From Plumapathes pennacea (lineage: Eukaryota; Cnidaria; Anthozoa; Antipatharia; Myriopathidae), in contig OZ038464.1 in assembly GCA_964036295.1 (NCBI GenBank), forward strand, positions 1,368,501 through 1,432,500: a DNA stretch of 64,000 bases, read 5' to 3'. The notes beneath the pieces are model-generated. The model was not told the DNA's origin. It did not search any database and worked only from the letters and a program-made list of their open reading frames with translations. The stretch's first letter is position 1, and every line of letters starts with the position of its first letter. The position numbers were made by a program, and so were the translations under genes. Of this stretch, positions 1 to 20,783 are shown piece by piece.

Positions 1-62
1 TCACTCTATGACATATCTCTGTGGTGAGAAACTGAGGGAGAAAATTGAAGTTGATCAGTCGT
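1..62. repeat. Truncated copy of the TTAA-ended MITE family
   Basis: The text GAGAAACTGAGGGAGAAAAT...GAAGTTGATCA matches the right end of the element described at 24500-24708. The left part lies outside the window. It sits in a sarcoglycan intron. Confidence 0.6.
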
Positions 63-256
63 ACAGGCTGACACTTGTGTTTTTTCCAGCAACTCTCATG
101 GCTTGTGAGAAAGAATAACATATTTTTTATGCTATTCTTATGTCAATCCTCACCCAACGCTCCTTCATTAACGCAAGTGTCTGTGTTGCTACCACATAAT
201 ATATGTTATGTCCAAATATCTAAAACTTATTGTAATCTTGTTTTAACTGGAACCAG

Positions 257-3200
257 ATTGACATGGAGAAGTTATCCAGCAATGGTTCAGCTGCCAATAT
301 GACAACTGGAGAAAGGTTCACAGATTCTGTTTATATCCCACATGACTATGATGCATCAGGAAGAGACTTTAAAGTACTGTTTATCTTGATCCTTATTCTA
401 CCAATCGTCATTGTGTTACTCATTGCTGCACTCTTGGCTTGCATCATGTTCGGCTACCGAGAGGGAAGGTGTGTAAAAACATATTATATTATTATGTTAC
501 ATAATTATTATTAAACAATCAAAATATTGATAAAATCACAATCCTTCTTTCACCCTCATCCCCCTATGGCCCCACCTCCTCCTCCCAGACCACCCTCCCC
601 TCTGACACCTCACTCCAACCACCCCCTCCCTCAAGTGTTGGAATGACTAGGTTGAAAAGGTGCATAATATGAAAATTCCTATATGGGGTCATTCCACAGT
701 ATTTTGGACATGTGTATCAGTTTTCTAAATGTTTTGAATCAAACCTAGAATGTCCTTTAAGTTGTAGCTTGGTGTTGATAGTTTACTTGATGTGATTTAT
801 GTCTTCTCCGCAACATGAAATACTGTGGAATGACCCTATGTTGGATGCCTGGAAAAGACAATGATAAAACATCCCATTCTGGTAGAAGTTCAATCGTTCC
901 TCTAAGCCCCAACATGATCAGAGGCAATATTACTTCAATCCTCTTTCAATACATAACTTGCATATAGTCAGTTGAATGTTGTACATTTTGGAAAAATGGC
1001 AGGTAATCTCACACCATATAAGAAGGCTAAGTTTTTCTCACCTTTGTTTCTTCTCCAGACAACATCGAGATGCTGACACACCAAGGTATTGTTGGATATT
1101 TTAAAAGTCATTAAAACTACTGCAACATACAGTAACATATAATTAACTTGATGAAGACTGATCTCAATAAAAATAAAAAATAGTATGTATTATGTTATCA
1201 TATTGTAATACGTGATATTATAGTGCTAGCATATTTTAAGTTGAGTTTGTTAATCTGCTGTTGGGCGTTGGTATGTGTTACCTGAATGTAGCCATTAGGA
1301 TAAGTGTATGTCAAGTTAAGTCCGATAGAGTCATTATTAAGAGTCACAAAAATTATTATAATTATTAAAGAGTCACATTAATTATTAATGGCAAATATAT
1401 TGGCGTGTGCCAGGGTTCCTTTTGACCATCCTAGTCCTCTGAGATACCCAGATTTGTAGATCATTCAAACACATTGGTTTTGTTTGTTCCCTGTTGTAGG
1501 TCTCAGCTACACCACCATAAGTCTATTCTGAGGGCCACCTTCCAACTGCGGCAGCTTTCTCACCAGAACGGTGAACCAGGGAACAGATCTCCTCCTCCAG
1601 CGACAAGCAGTGTAGAACAGCCAAGACAGACTTCCACACCTTATGCAAGGTCCGGATCGCATGAAATTTCTTTTTTTAATCCTTCTTTTGATCCACACAT
1701 CCTTCATGGATATTTGTGCAAGGTTTTTTACATTCTTGAAAAGTTCTAGAATTTGCATGACCTCTTGAAGAGCCCTTGTATTTGCATGGACAGTGCAGTC
1801 TTGAAAGTCTTGAGTTGACTGGAAGAGCTTGAATCAATCCAGAAATTTATGGTCTCGTGGCAATTTGACCACCAAGTCAAACACTCTTTGAAGAACAACA
1901 GCATGGAAGACTGTTCAGATATACTCAGTCAATTGACAAGAAGAGCTTATGAGAAACTCAAAGTTTTCAAAGAATGCTAACTTCTTTTCTGAGGCAACAG
2001 GTAATTTTTAGTCTTGAAAAATGAAAATGTTCTTGAAAAGAGAATTTTGTACGAACCCTGAATAAGTTGAAAATTTAATTATCAGCCTTAGGAAATGGCA
2101 TTTTAAAGAACTAAATATCAAAATACTTTTCGAGGAAGCATGTCCTGGATCAACCCCTGATAATGGTATCGAAGGACTACAACATTTAGTTTGTAGTCAT
2201 TGAGAACTCTCATTTGAGTGGTCACCACTTGCTCATACTGTATGAAAGCTCAAATGAAAAATTCTCATCAAATCACTCAGACATTTTCCTTTTGACTTTG
2301 CAAGATTATTGACATGAACCTCGGGAGTGAAAGAGTTGATATCACTCTCTCCAAATAGCTTATTCTCACAATGTGTTGTATGTGCATCATCAGGGACCCT
2401 CACCAGCAGGTCCAGGATGACAAGCCTGACGGCCCCAGAGGAGCCCCGCCCCCGTATCAGCTGCCACCAGCTGCAGGCATCAATGTGTCATCACCTGATG
2501 GAGCCAACCGCTACTACCCTTCTAAAGGTGAGGGTTTTACACGTCTTGAACTTTATCAGCTGAACCCATGGATAAGCCACACCTTACCTAAAGGGGCCCT
2601 TTTAGCCAATTCAGTGCTTTTGTTTACATCTAGTAAATCCAAGGTTACATTTGGTTTCCAACATGAAATAATGTAATAGCTATGTATTATTTAATTATTA
2701 ATAAAAAATAGGTTACCATTAGTAGCACTAGATGAAAATAAACTAATCTTGTCCCAATGAGTTGGATGCCTGGAAATGGATTGCTACTCATCTTTTGACT
2801 TTTGGGGGGGACCCAAAAATGGCTACTGAGATATATTTTTCTTTTGATAAATCATGTTTTTTCATGTTGGGAACCAAATTAACATTCAATTTTCAAGATG
2901 CCTGTTGCCTTTGCTTTAAACCGACGCCTAGTGTGAAAGCTTTGTTATGAAAATTAGTTTGATTTACGTGAAAAATAATTTTCGTAACAAAGGTTTCACA
3001 CAAGACCTCGTTTTGAAACATAGGCAACAGGCATCCCGGAAATGGCCTATTGGCTGAGAGGGCCACTTTATATTGGGAGCTTAAAACAACAGGAAGAAAA
3101 TTTACAAGAAATTTGAAACTTTTTTTTGTCAGTATGACACTTTTATAGCTCGGTTTTTCAATTAATAAGGATGCAGACCTAGCTGTGGTGGGCTATATTG

Positions 3201-3432
3201 TAAAATTCCATAAGTAAGTCCCCCTAGTTCCAACTTTAATATACAATTTCTCAAAAATTATGAGAACAAATTTGCAAAAGAACTAATCAAACCACTTAGA
3301 AGCAGTTTGTTAATGTTTTGTTGTGCATCAGTGATGGTGTTGTTAGCTAATGATCACCTCGCCTTTGTTCTGACAGACCAAAGTAGGCGCCAAAGGCCAC
3401 CGCCTTTCATGAACAGCTCAGATCTACAATGA
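257..3432 (+). CDS. SGCE: Alpha/epsilon-sarcoglycan, C-terminal part (5 exons; gene starts left of window)
   Basis: Single-pass glycoprotein of the dystrophin-associated sarcoglycan complex, linking cytoskeleton and matrix at the muscle-cell membrane. Exons I can place: 257-468, 1059-1085, 1500-1649, 2394-2527 and 3377-3432 (stop TGA). All junctions are GT/AG and phases agree. The first exon carries potential N-glycosylation sites (NGS, NMT) and a transmembrane helix of about 25 residues (VLFILILILPIVIVLL...). It ends with the juxtamembrane YREGR, as in the family. The cytoplasmic tail has the TPRSQLHHH segment that aligns by eye with the epsilon-sarcoglycan tail, then a Pro-rich end with PPPY. 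The extracellular cadherin-like domain must lie upstream of the window. A polyadenylation signal AATAAA is at 3633-3638. I cannot separate alpha from epsilon; a cnidarian probably has one ancestral gene. Confidence 0.8.
2897..3035. mobile_element. Foldback (palindromic) MITE in last sarcoglycan intron
   Basis: The arms GATGCCTGTTGCCT and AGGCAACAGGCATC bound a stretch whose two halves are imperfect reverse complements (for example GTGTGAAA against TTTCACAC). No coding capacity is seen. It lies in the intron 2528-3376. Confidence 0.7.
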
Positions 3433-6400
3433 AAGCAAACTAAGGATTGGTCAAATGAGAAGGCCTGGCACACTTGTCACAAAATCAGATGCCATTCAAG
3501 TTTGATGCAAAGCAGCTAAGTGCACTCATCAAGACTAAGTATAAACAGCTGCCTAGACAAGACTAGTGTTAGTTGAAAAATTTTTGTTAAGGAAATGTTG
3601 CTCTGACAAGGAATCTGAAGGACTTTTTTTGTAATAAATATTGGATACCACCATAGGTCACCCAAAGTACAGAATACTGAATCATTTTTACAAACGTTAG
3701 TGTTTTTACACTGACAAACATCACAGCAAAATTACAAACTTTATGGTATTAATAGGTTTTTTCCTTCCATCCAGTTGGCGACCAGGGTCAACTTTTGTAT
3801 TCTTTGTCTAAAAAGTTGTTTCTAGAATAAAGGGACATGCTGTGCATGTCCACTTGTTTAGTCTTGCCATTCAGCATTGAAATGAAGACCTTCATACAAG
3901 CACACAATATACTGACCTTAATCATGCAACCTCAAATTACTGTCTTTTATTTGCATAGTTATGCAACATCTACTCTGTTTTTTACAAAAAAATATTGAGC
4001 AACACTTGAAGGTGAAGTACATGAAATCTTATCAAGACAATATTATTAAGAAGATGGCTTGTTCATTCACAGCATACTTTTGTCATATAGGTTTAGCCAT
4101 GAGGCAATTAAATATAATTTATAGTGTGCAAGATGTCTATCATTGAGAAAGAGCATGAAAAATTAACTTTGATTTTCTCCTTTCGTTTTTCACCAGAAAT
4201 ATATAACATAGTTTGGAGAACTTGGCATTCTATGGTTGCTCAAATAGAAGCTGATTGAGATATCAAGAATTTTCATTTCATCACTTTCTTGTTTTGTAGT
4301 TGGGAGAATTTTATTCTGAGCTGAAGAGAAAACGTCAGACATGAACATTCAATATCTGAACTGTATTTCACTGTGCCTACATAACATAAGGCTTAATTAT
4401 TACCAAGCCTTGAATGTTCATCAGTTGGGATTATTAGGAATTAATGCCAAGCAACAACAAAATATTAGAACACCATGCAACGTTGGGCACATTCCTGTGA
4501 AAAAACCCTGTTCCAACTTCCTCATGAAATCTAATGGCCTTTTATTGGTTCTTATCAAACAAAAAGACTTCAGCACAATGACTTTCTGAAATATTACACA
4601 GCTTTCAACAAGAAAGATTAGCTCAAATCCATACTGACATAGATGTATGACTTAGTTTCTATATTAATATTACTATATTGATGCTAAACAAGTCTACTTT
4701 GGATCCCACCAGTTACCACAAACACCAGATGTACTGTACTTCTTGTATCTGTCTGTTTTTATACAAATCCTGCAACGTTGAATTCGGACCAAAGTTGGGT
4801 TGTAACTTAATAAAAATTGAATCTTTACAAAAATACGGTGGCATTATAAGAAACAAGAAAGTAGCCACAAATCAATGAGAAAAAAATGATTATTTCCCTG
4901 CTGTGGCATTAACTTGTGCATGACATTAGAAAACCTAAATGTTGGTGTTGAAACTACTCTTACATACAAGTACATACTGTAGGATGAAGTGTCATCACAC
5001 AATATATGCGGCATTTTCTTCTTGAATGGTTGTGAAAATCTGCATTATGAAATTTGTTGTGAAGGAATAAATTGGACTAAATCACACTTGAACTGGCTCT
5101 AATCTTGAAATATCCTCCAATATCTGGGCTTTAGCTATGATAAGGGTCTGTTGCAGGTCAAGCATGGTCTGATGTCCAACTGTTTAATAACATTATTAGG
5201 GGTGGCAAATGGTACCTAGAAAATCATGGGTCTTGAAAAGTTTTGGTCCAATCTCGGAATCTCTTTTTATGAGTCTCGGTTTTTTCTTTTTGTTTCTTTC
5301 CGGCTCAGAGTGGCTGAAGATTCAGTCCCGGATTTTCAAACAATGGTCTCGGCATCTTGGATTTTACCATTTGCCACTCCTTTTATTACTATCTCCAGAA
5401 AGAAAACAGGTAAATTAATTAACCTTGCAATGCTCTAGCCTAGAAACATTTTCGAGTGACTGTCGAAAGTAATTGTGTGATTGCTTTGGTTTTGCATTTG
5501 CTATGCTTTCAGATTGGTCCATACAACTTTAGAAGTATTCTTGGCCAATCAAGAGATAAAGCAAAACCTTCACTGCGATATTCTCATGCGAGAATGCTAG
5601 TGACAATGGCATGAACTTGTACTGCTGATCGATTTCTTCTTGATAATAAAACCAAACGCAGATGACTTTGGCTTCCGATTGGTTGAAATAATAATTGTTT
5701 CTTACAGCCTCTGTGATTGGCAGTGAACATGCTTTGATTTTCGACAATCATCCGAAATGGCTCTATTACAACTTATGTTATCTGCTTTGCTTTTTACTGT
5801 AGTCTTTCGTCAAAACCCAGAAGTTTCTTAGCCAAGAGGTTGGAAGAGAAAATTTGGTTAAATCAAGCTTTGAACAACTCAAGCCAGTTGGTAAGTCACA
5901 TGACCTCAAAATGTGGTAAACTAGTAAGCCACATGACCTTTAGCTGCAAAGGCCTTTCTTGAGGAGAATTATTAATGGTCAGCTGATCAGCTTTACCCAA
6001 CACCAAGTGCTGCTATTTTCTCCAAACCATTCTACAGATATCTGACTGTACAGAAAGGAGAAGTTTGTCTCTGATCACTCCTGGTATATAAAAACTTAAA
6101 CCAGGAAGTTGAATCTCATATTCAAACAAAACAAAGTAATGCATTCTGGATGAAAGGAATAATTTGACATTATTATTATTATGGCATCACTCTCAAAGGC
6201 TGTATAAAGGTGAAAAAGTAAAATGACCTCCACTCACAGTGAATCAAAAAATGCCTTAGTGTTCAGATAATTCCTACAATTCTGGAGAATGAAGTTCTTG
6301 CCTTCTTTTTTGGGGTAAAATATTGTTTCTCTATTACTGTCCAGAAGATTTCTTTTGTTGGCTTAGAAGCAACAAATTCTGTTTACCTCCAGGGTAAATA

Positions 6401-6732
6401 ATTCTGAGGCTACTTATTCCTGAGATTTTTGAACAACTTTCTTCAACCAAAAACTTCAGATAATTCTGTACTAGACTTGACATGCACTGATGTGAACTCC
6501 TCCAGGCATTTTCAACTCCTCTAATACAGCCTTATAACTCATTCCTTTCCTGTGATGAATGGCATTATTTGAAAACCTAATTCATGCAAAATCACCAAAG
6601 AACTTCTTACATAAATAACACTGGAGAAATCAGCATTACTTGTGTCTCAGTTCCATAGCAACTTTTTCTACACTGGCCTCTGGGCCACTACAGTACAACC
6701 ACACAGCCTACAGTATCCAGAGTGTGTAATTT
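3433..6732. other. Tail-to-tail spacer between sarcoglycan and CRK
   Basis: Holds the two 3' UTRs and no gene I can support. AATAAA signals lie at 3633-3638 and near 3827. A degraded copy of the TTAA MITE family is at about 4165-4335. The rest is ordinary AT-rich non-coding sequence. Confidence 0.5.
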
Positions 6733-13953
<7,221 letters not shown>

Positions 13954-14346
13954 GTTTTGCCGATTGCTGGATCCGAAAATTCGCCAAGATGAGTTTTACA
14001 TTTCGACCGCTCCCCGCTAAAGCAATCTCATCTCTTCACCGTTCGATCCATTCCAAGAAGATCTTTCGAGTCACGGTGAACGTCTCTCGGAAAACAATAG
14101 CTCTTTAGAAATCGAAAGATGCTAGTAAAATATACGTAAAGTTCAGTGTATATCGCTTTTTCGAGAAGCGCAGATCCGGAAATCGACACGCTAACGAAAG
14201 GGGAGGGCTCTTCGAAAGGGAAGGGTCAACACGCCAGAACCCAGGCCCACACGGCAAAGCTCCCCAGCCTCCCCTCCCTAATTCTATCTTATTGTACCTC
14301 GGCACCAGTTTTCGCTCTGTCGTGCACGCCGAGTGAAAAATCCAAC
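13954..14346. promoter_or_regulatory. Shared 393-bp head-to-head promoter region, CRK / NSFL1C
   Basis: The two start codons face away from each other with 393 bp between them, so both promoters and 5' UTRs must lie here. No TATA box is evident at a useful distance. An ETS-like CCGGAAAT is at about 14176. Confidence 0.6.
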
Positions 14347-17300
14347 ATGGCTGACGAGGAAGAAAGAAGTCGCCTTATCGCACAGTTTTCCGGTGTAACT
14401 GACGCGAATACAGAGCGAGCTCAGTTTTATTTGGAATCCTCTGCATGGAAATTAAACGTAAGTACCTTCTCAAGGGAAGTTTTGCTTTCAAAGACGTCTT
14501 TGAAAGTGAAAAAGTGCATTGTAATATTAATGGTGCTTTATAAACCAGAAGCGACCTGTCATTTCACTTCGATGTTTCCCTCTTGGCTTTTTAAAAGTTT
14601 CTTGTGAAATTTTACCCTTCAGTTATATTTTAGTCTGTTCATTTTTTAATTTCTTAAAGTTTTGTATGTAGGATATCTAGAAAGGCACTGAAAATTATCA
14701 GAAATCACAACGTGATCAATAAAAAGTTTTTTCCTTTCACATTAAAGGGAGACAATTGATGCAACGATATATAAATAAATTACAAACTCTTGTACTACAT
14801 GCACATAATGCTTCCTTGAATTTGACGTGCACAAAATTTTCCAGGAATTGAGTGAAACTTGTGTTTAGCAACCCTCTCACTACAGAGATTAGAACACAAA
14901 TTCTCCCAACCATTCTTGAAAAACATGTACGAGTGATGTAGTGAGAATTTACTAGTTCAATTAACTCTTGGATGAGAAAGCTAACAAATGTCAAGTTCCC
15001 AGTTGGCCAGAAATCTTGGCCATGTTTAAGCCACTTCCCAGCTCATGAACACCAACTGTGTTTCTTCTGAAGGTTGCTCTGAGCAGTTTTTATGACAGCA
15101 TGGGAGATGATGATGCCTCTCAGTTTCCAGTATCCACAGGCCAGGTATTCACAAAATATAATAATGCAAATCCTTGAATAAGTGTCCCAGGTTGCTTATT
15201 TCAAATTTAGGATAAGGCGAGAGGTGCTTATTCGAAGGGGGAGGGGGGGGGGGTCTGAGCAAAGGGGAGCGTTTATTTGATTGGGGTGCTGATTCAAGGG
15301 GGGGTTATTAGTGGGGAGGGTGCTTATTCAAGGATTTACAGTATATTAGTTAATGTCACAAGGCTCAGCAGTAACTAATCTGTTAAAATGTGTTTTATTT
15401 TGGTAGGATGAGCATTCTGGGAGACCAATTCAACATGAGAGACCACAGTAAGATTATCATGCATTATATTTCCAAAGCTTCAAAGTTCTAAGCTTTGAAA
15501 AATGTGCCTCCACACATCTGAGTTTTGCTTTGCTCTTTCTATCAGCTTTTCCATACCGGTATAATATGGGTCATACAAATAAAGCAGTGTACCATCCTCA
15601 TTTCCAGGCTCCAAGGAAAAGAGCCTGGAAACAGGGATATTTCTTGTACTTGAAATGTAGTCTCTGTCTGTCTGTCTGTCTGTCTCACACACAAGCACTT
15701 TCTCTCTTTTTCTCTCTGTCTTATGTTTTACTCTGTCTTGTACTGTAGAGCATACAGTACATCTCAGTAGACATGCACTTTGCATAAGACTGCCTCAAAA
15801 ATGTTACACTTTATTTTGCAATCCTTATTGAGTATTTCTGCTCTGTCAATATTCATAATATTGAATTTGGATGAAACCAAAATATAACTAGATATTTTTG
15901 TTAAATCACTCAATGTAAGTCCTATATGTAAGATCCCGTAGCTGCCTTCACTTCATGCAGTCTTCTCTATTTACAGAGGAGGATTTGGAACAATTGGTGG
16001 GCTCCATTCTGACATGCAAGGCAATGACAGTGATAGTGAAGAAGAAGGGCAAGCTTTCTACGCTGGTGGATCAGATAGAAGGTGAAACTGACTGACATAG
16101 CAAAAATGTTGTGTCTCAGTATTGTAGTCCTCTCTCAGTTACTTGTACTTCTCTCAGGCTGTGTTCCCTTTGTCTTCTTCCACTTGTGCTCTCTCTGTGT
16201 GTGTCTGTCTATTCTTTTTCTGTGTCTACCTCTGTCCAATCTTTGCCAGACAGTCTTTTAATCCTTTTGCTCCAAAGAGTGATCCACTTTTATTTTCTCC
16301 TTCAGTTTCTCACCACAAACATATCATACAGTAAGGAGAACTTGGCTTTTCATACCTTTCTCAGATGATAGCTGATTAAACTATCAATTCTCGCTACATT
16401 ACTTATACATTTTCTTCTTAAAAGGTTGGGAGAATCTGAACTTTTAGCTTGGGAGTGACACTTGGGTTAACACTTGCATCTTCTCTTCAGTGGACAGCAG
16501 ATTCTGGGTCCACCAAGAAAGAAGAAAAATGCTGATGATATAACACATGATGTGTTTGAAGGAGCAAAGAGGTAGATATGTAAATTATAGATTAGAAATT
16601 CACTCTTATAACATCCTATCAAATATTACTGTGCAGCAGTAAATTTTTTTCTTGTACACTAGTAACCTGTCCCCCCTCATTCTATCCCAACCACAACTAT
16701 TAGTGTTATACTTTTTATGGAATTTAAAGAGGTTATTACACGGGAAGGAGTGCAATACGGTGGAGTATTTTTACGAGTCGATTTTATTTTTTTCGAGCCT
16801 GCTTCAGGCGAGAAAAAATAAACTGACGAGTAAAAATACAGCCGTATTGCACGACTTTTTGTGTAATAAATTGTTTATTACATGACAAACGAAGCAGGGC
16901 AAACGTTCTCACCACGTGCAAAATGGAACAAAAAATGACGCATTTGTAAACTTTGCTTGCGAAAATTGATCACGTAAGCTAATAAACCAGTTGATCTGGT
17001 TCCTGACGAGTGCAATACGCTCCCATATTTGCACTCGTTTTGGCCCGTATTTGCACTCGAAAAAGGGGAAGTCGTGTAATAAAACCACTTACGTGTCATG
17101 TATTGTTCACTATGTGTAGACATGGCGCTGAAGTAGTTGCTGATGATGAACAATCTACAGCCTATAAGCCACAGGCTTTCAAAGGAGCAGGTATAGTGTA
17201 CTGCTGTCACAATGTAACGGCTTGTTGGAGTTCACACAGTATCTGTAAAAGAAGTACAGCATTCTAAAGTGGACAGTAGGTTGGTTGTGATTGTCTGGGT

Positions 17301-20285
17301 TAGAGTAGTCTCCAGGAAGACTGCTTTTGGTGACTGACATTTTGACTCCCTGACTCTGAAGATGAATATTTTATACATGTATGTTCACAATGTTGAAAAG
17401 TCTGTTAGATTGATCCAGAACCCATGCATCTATTTCTCCTTTTAGGAGGCAGCGTGGCCGAGTGGCTAGGGCCCCGGACATGAAATCCGGAGGTCCCAGG
17501 TTCAAGTCCCACTCTGACCACTAACTGAATTTGCAACACACTAGCCCCGGGTTCAAATCCTCAGCCACACTATGTAAATAGCCAACTGGTTAGCCTCCGA
17601 CCAGTTGGGATTCTTAACAAATTTACGTTCAGTTTACGATATTTGGTTTCTGCATTTCAAGTCTCCCCAATTAGCACGGCAGTGCTAAATACATTGAGAC
17701 TTAAATAAAGTGATTTACTTATCTTATTTATTTATTCTCTTGACAACAGGTTATCGGCTGGGTGAAACCGCTGGTGAAGTGTCCCAAGTCCAATCTGCAC
17801 AGAAAGAACCTGAAGGGCCTCCCAGACCAGTAAGTACATTTTGTTTCAGATTTAGAAAAATATGTCAGCCCTGTGCAGGGGGCAGGAAAGATAAGAGGAC
17901 ATGAGAGAAGTAATGCCAAGATTTCTATGAGTAACCTTTTTGTTTGTTATATTCAGTTTTGTGTGTTTTGTTCTTTGACAGAGAGAAGTTGTCTTGAAGT
18001 TCTGGTCAAATGGTTTTACCGTGGACGATGAGCCACTTCGTTCTTTTGACAATCCAAACAATGCAGAGTTCTTAAAGGCTGTCCAGAAAGGGTATTTGTC
18101 ATTATGTGTGCTACATACTGTATATGTGCATCATTACTCTATCACTTAATGTCAAAAGTCAACAATAGCTTCACACTTCTGGCGCCACGACTTGAAATGA
18201 ATGCAGATTGGAAACCCGCCTTGTAAGAGGCATCTTATTACATGACATGACGATGAAACAAAATGTTACTTACTGTTTGCATTTTATTTTTTATAATAGT
18301 GAAATTCCTCGGGAGTTACTCAGACAATCAAGAGGAGGGGAAGTTCATGTTAATCTGGAAGATCACAGAAATGAAGAGTATCAGCCACCAAAACAACCAA
18401 AGATTAGAGCATTTGCAGGAGAGGGCAGAAAACTTGGAAGGTAGCAAAAACAAAAATGCACCAACTAGAAAAATGCTTCTTTCAAGATTGTTTTGTTTCC
18501 CTTCCTTCTTTTCTACCTTTCTCTCTTTATTTTGCATGTGCTTCATTCACTCTATTTTTCTTTCTTCATTTCTCTCTAACACTGTACCATGTTTCCTTCC
18601 CAAAGCCTCCCATTTTATCCATTCATTTCCTTCTTTCTTATTCCTTGTTTTCTATTTTTCCCCTTTTTTCATTCATTTATTTTTTTTCTCCCATTCTCTC
18701 TTTGCACTGAGTTCCTTCCTCCATCATTTTAATTCATTATTTGTCCTTCTTTATTTATAGCTTGCTTTATACACATTTATTGAATACCCCACACCAACAC
18801 TGAAACACAGATACAGGTCTAGTAGACGCAGCTTAGCCCATTATTTATTAGCAACACACTCATCTTAAAACTAATGTGTCTACTTAAGATTGAAGACCAC
18901 ATTGACTCTAGCATTCTTTCACAAATCCTTTACAAAGCCTTTAGACAAACCTATGCTAATTGTTTGTTGCTCTGGAATTCGAGAGATTATTTGCCATCTT
19001 TTTCGCTGAGTCGAATATAACTAGAACTATTTTCTTCCTTTGTCTCTTCATTTCATTTATTCTTTTTCCTTGTTTTTCAGCCCTGCGCCTGAAGTGAAGT
19101 TTGACCACACTCCTTCGTCAACCAGCTCAGTATCTACAACCAGTGCCTCATCAACTCCACCACCGGCTGCTGACACTACAAAACCTACAACCAGCATACA
19201 GATCAGACTAGCAGATGGCACCCGGTAGGTTCAATAATCTACTTCAATATTCTCTCTCCTAATCTCACACAGCTTACACAGTAAGACTAAGGAGAATTTA
19301 GTTTATAATAACTCTTTTCAGATACAAGTTGGTGGAACTAACTTTGACCACATCACTCCAACAGTTTCTTTAATTTCTAATTAAATATTTTACACTCAAA
19401 ATAACCCTGCCCACAGATTGGTGGCCAAGTTCAATCACACACAAACAGTTGGAGACATCAAGAGGTTTATTTCTGCGTATCCTTTTAAAATCAAGTTCCA
19501 AAATATTGATGTACTTATGGTACGTGTACAATGGAATGTTAGTACTTGTGCCAGAATAAGGTTTAGAATTTGTCAGCGGGGGGATAAAACGTACGATAAA
19601 TCAACTAAAAGAAAGAAGTTTAAGCTAATGTTTCAAGTGTTAGCACTTCAGTGAAGCACATGTAGTTTGTTATAAAACAAAAGGGGCTGGTAGAGTTTGC
19701 AGTATCTTAGTGAGGAATAGATTTTCTAGACTTGGATAACTGTCTGCTTAATACAGCATGTCCACTTTAAACCAGGGCCACTTACTGCAGGTTTGACTGT
19801 ATATTTATCACATATTCCAACAAAACATCACCATATTTTTGTTTATTTGTTTACTTTATATCCACATCATTGTTTTAACCACCATCGTAATGCAGACCAA
19901 TACTGCCATAGTTCTAAGATGGACTAGAATTCTATTGCATGTTTATTTAGTTCAAGATTCCTGATAATGGGAGTGGAATCGACCTGGATTTTTTTCTTTA
20001 AAAACTTGCATTTGTTAGTTTTCTCAAACTATCCCCAAACGAATGCAATCTAAACCTGTTCCTATTAAATTGTTGTGATTTCACCCTCAAGTTGAGTCTC
20101 CCCAACTGAAAATTCAATACAGTACACTTTGAATCCTCCTTAATCATATCTTCAGCTCCCGACCTCAAATGGGAACAAACTTCGTGCTTATGACCACTTT
20201 CCCAAACAAGGAGTTGTCTGATGAAGGACAAACACTGGCTGATGGAAACCTGTTCAATGCAGTCGTCGTACAGCGACTGAAGTGA
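14347..20285 (+). CDS. NSFL1C: NSFL1 cofactor p47, UBA-SEP-UBX protein (12 exons, 381 aa)
   Basis: Cofactor of the AAA ATPase p97/VCP in Golgi and ER membrane fusion and ubiquitin handling. Exons: 14347-14457, 15073-15144, 15407-15447, 15977-16081, 16491-16571, 17120-17190, 17750-17829, 17982-18091, 18300-18440, 19081-19224, 19417-19476, 20156-20285. The sum is 1146 nt, all GT/AG and in phase. The N-terminal UBA-like domain (about 5-48) reads [18 protein letters not shown], then [12 protein letters not shown]. An acidic stretch with [20 protein letters not shown] follows. SEP, about 188-255, starts [14 protein letters not shown] and includes [10 protein letters not shown] and [12 protein letters not shown] Ser/Thr linker leads to UBX (about 304-381), which has [17 protein letters not shown] and [20 protein letters not shown]. 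Length matches the family (~370 aa). The start is the first ATG, directly ahead of the UBA. Confidence 0.95.
16258..16469. mobile_element. TTAA-ended MITE copy in p47 intron (reverse orientation)
   Basis: Reverse-oriented copy of the family at 24500-24708. It has TCTCCTTCAGTTTCTCACC near its left end, AGCTGATTAAACTATCAATT in the middle, and GTTGGGAGAATCTGAA then TTGGGAGTGACA...GGGTTAA at the right. Confidence 0.7.
16733..17095. mobile_element. Nested palindromic element in p47 intron 5
   Basis: The inner palindrome 16733-16868 has TTACACGG, GTGCAATACGG and ACGAGT mirrored by ACGAGTAAAAATAC, CCGTATTGCAC and GTGTAATAA. The stretch to 17095 repeats the GTGCAATACG and CGTGTAATAAAAC motifs, so a second copy or longer parent element is likely. 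Confidence 0.65.
17448..17735 (+). mobile_element. tRNA-Ser-derived SINE in p47 intron 6
   Basis: The first 73 bp (17448-17520) fold like a tRNA. Box A TGGCCGAGTGG is at 17455-17465 and box B GGTTCAAGTCC at 17499-17509. The anticodon stem CCGGA/TCCGG encloses CATGAAA, anticodon TGA, with the usual U33 changed to A. A second box B-like GGGTTCAAATCC is at 17549-17560. A ~180-bp non-tRNA body ends in ACTTAAATAAAGTGATTTAC. A functional tRNA gene is unlikely because of the body and the loop change. Confidence 0.8.
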
Positions 20286-20783
20286 GGCTTTGTCACAACT
20301 CAACTTTCAAGTAAGTTTTAGCCTTTAACAAGCAAGTAGTTTCCACACAATATTGAAGATCAAAGGACACAGACTTCGTACAGACCAATGGGTTTGTTTC
20401 CATATAGTTGGTTGTCATGGTGATAACCACGTGGCCTTTTGAGTTGGGAGTTGTCTGTGGCACGTGTTGGAAGTGCAAGAGTTACGTTGTAAAGCGGTCA
20501 CAACGAGAAGTCACGTGACTATACTACATGACATCACCGCCGGGTAGAGGGGAGACTGGTAACTATTTGATGCGATGTGTTCGGCCCAGTCTTCTCGCGT
20601 CATAAACTTCATCGGCTGTCAAAGACATACTGGGAATTTTAAACTGCGAAGTACTAAAGGAAAGGATGCAAAAAGAGTCTTGGATTCGTGTGTTTTCAGT
20701 GTCACAACCTCGACTGTTTCGTTGGTGACGAACATACACTGTACTGCTTGATTCTGTGAATGCATTGGTCAGTTACGCTTATC

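Noticed and set aside
14146..14607. N-terminal extension of p47 upstream of 14347
   Set aside because: The extra 67 residues do not resemble the family and lie in the shared promoter; the ATG at 14347 starts the UBA directly.
17448..17520. Functional tRNA-Ser gene
   Set aside because: U33 replaced, weak acceptor pairing, and a SINE body follows directly.
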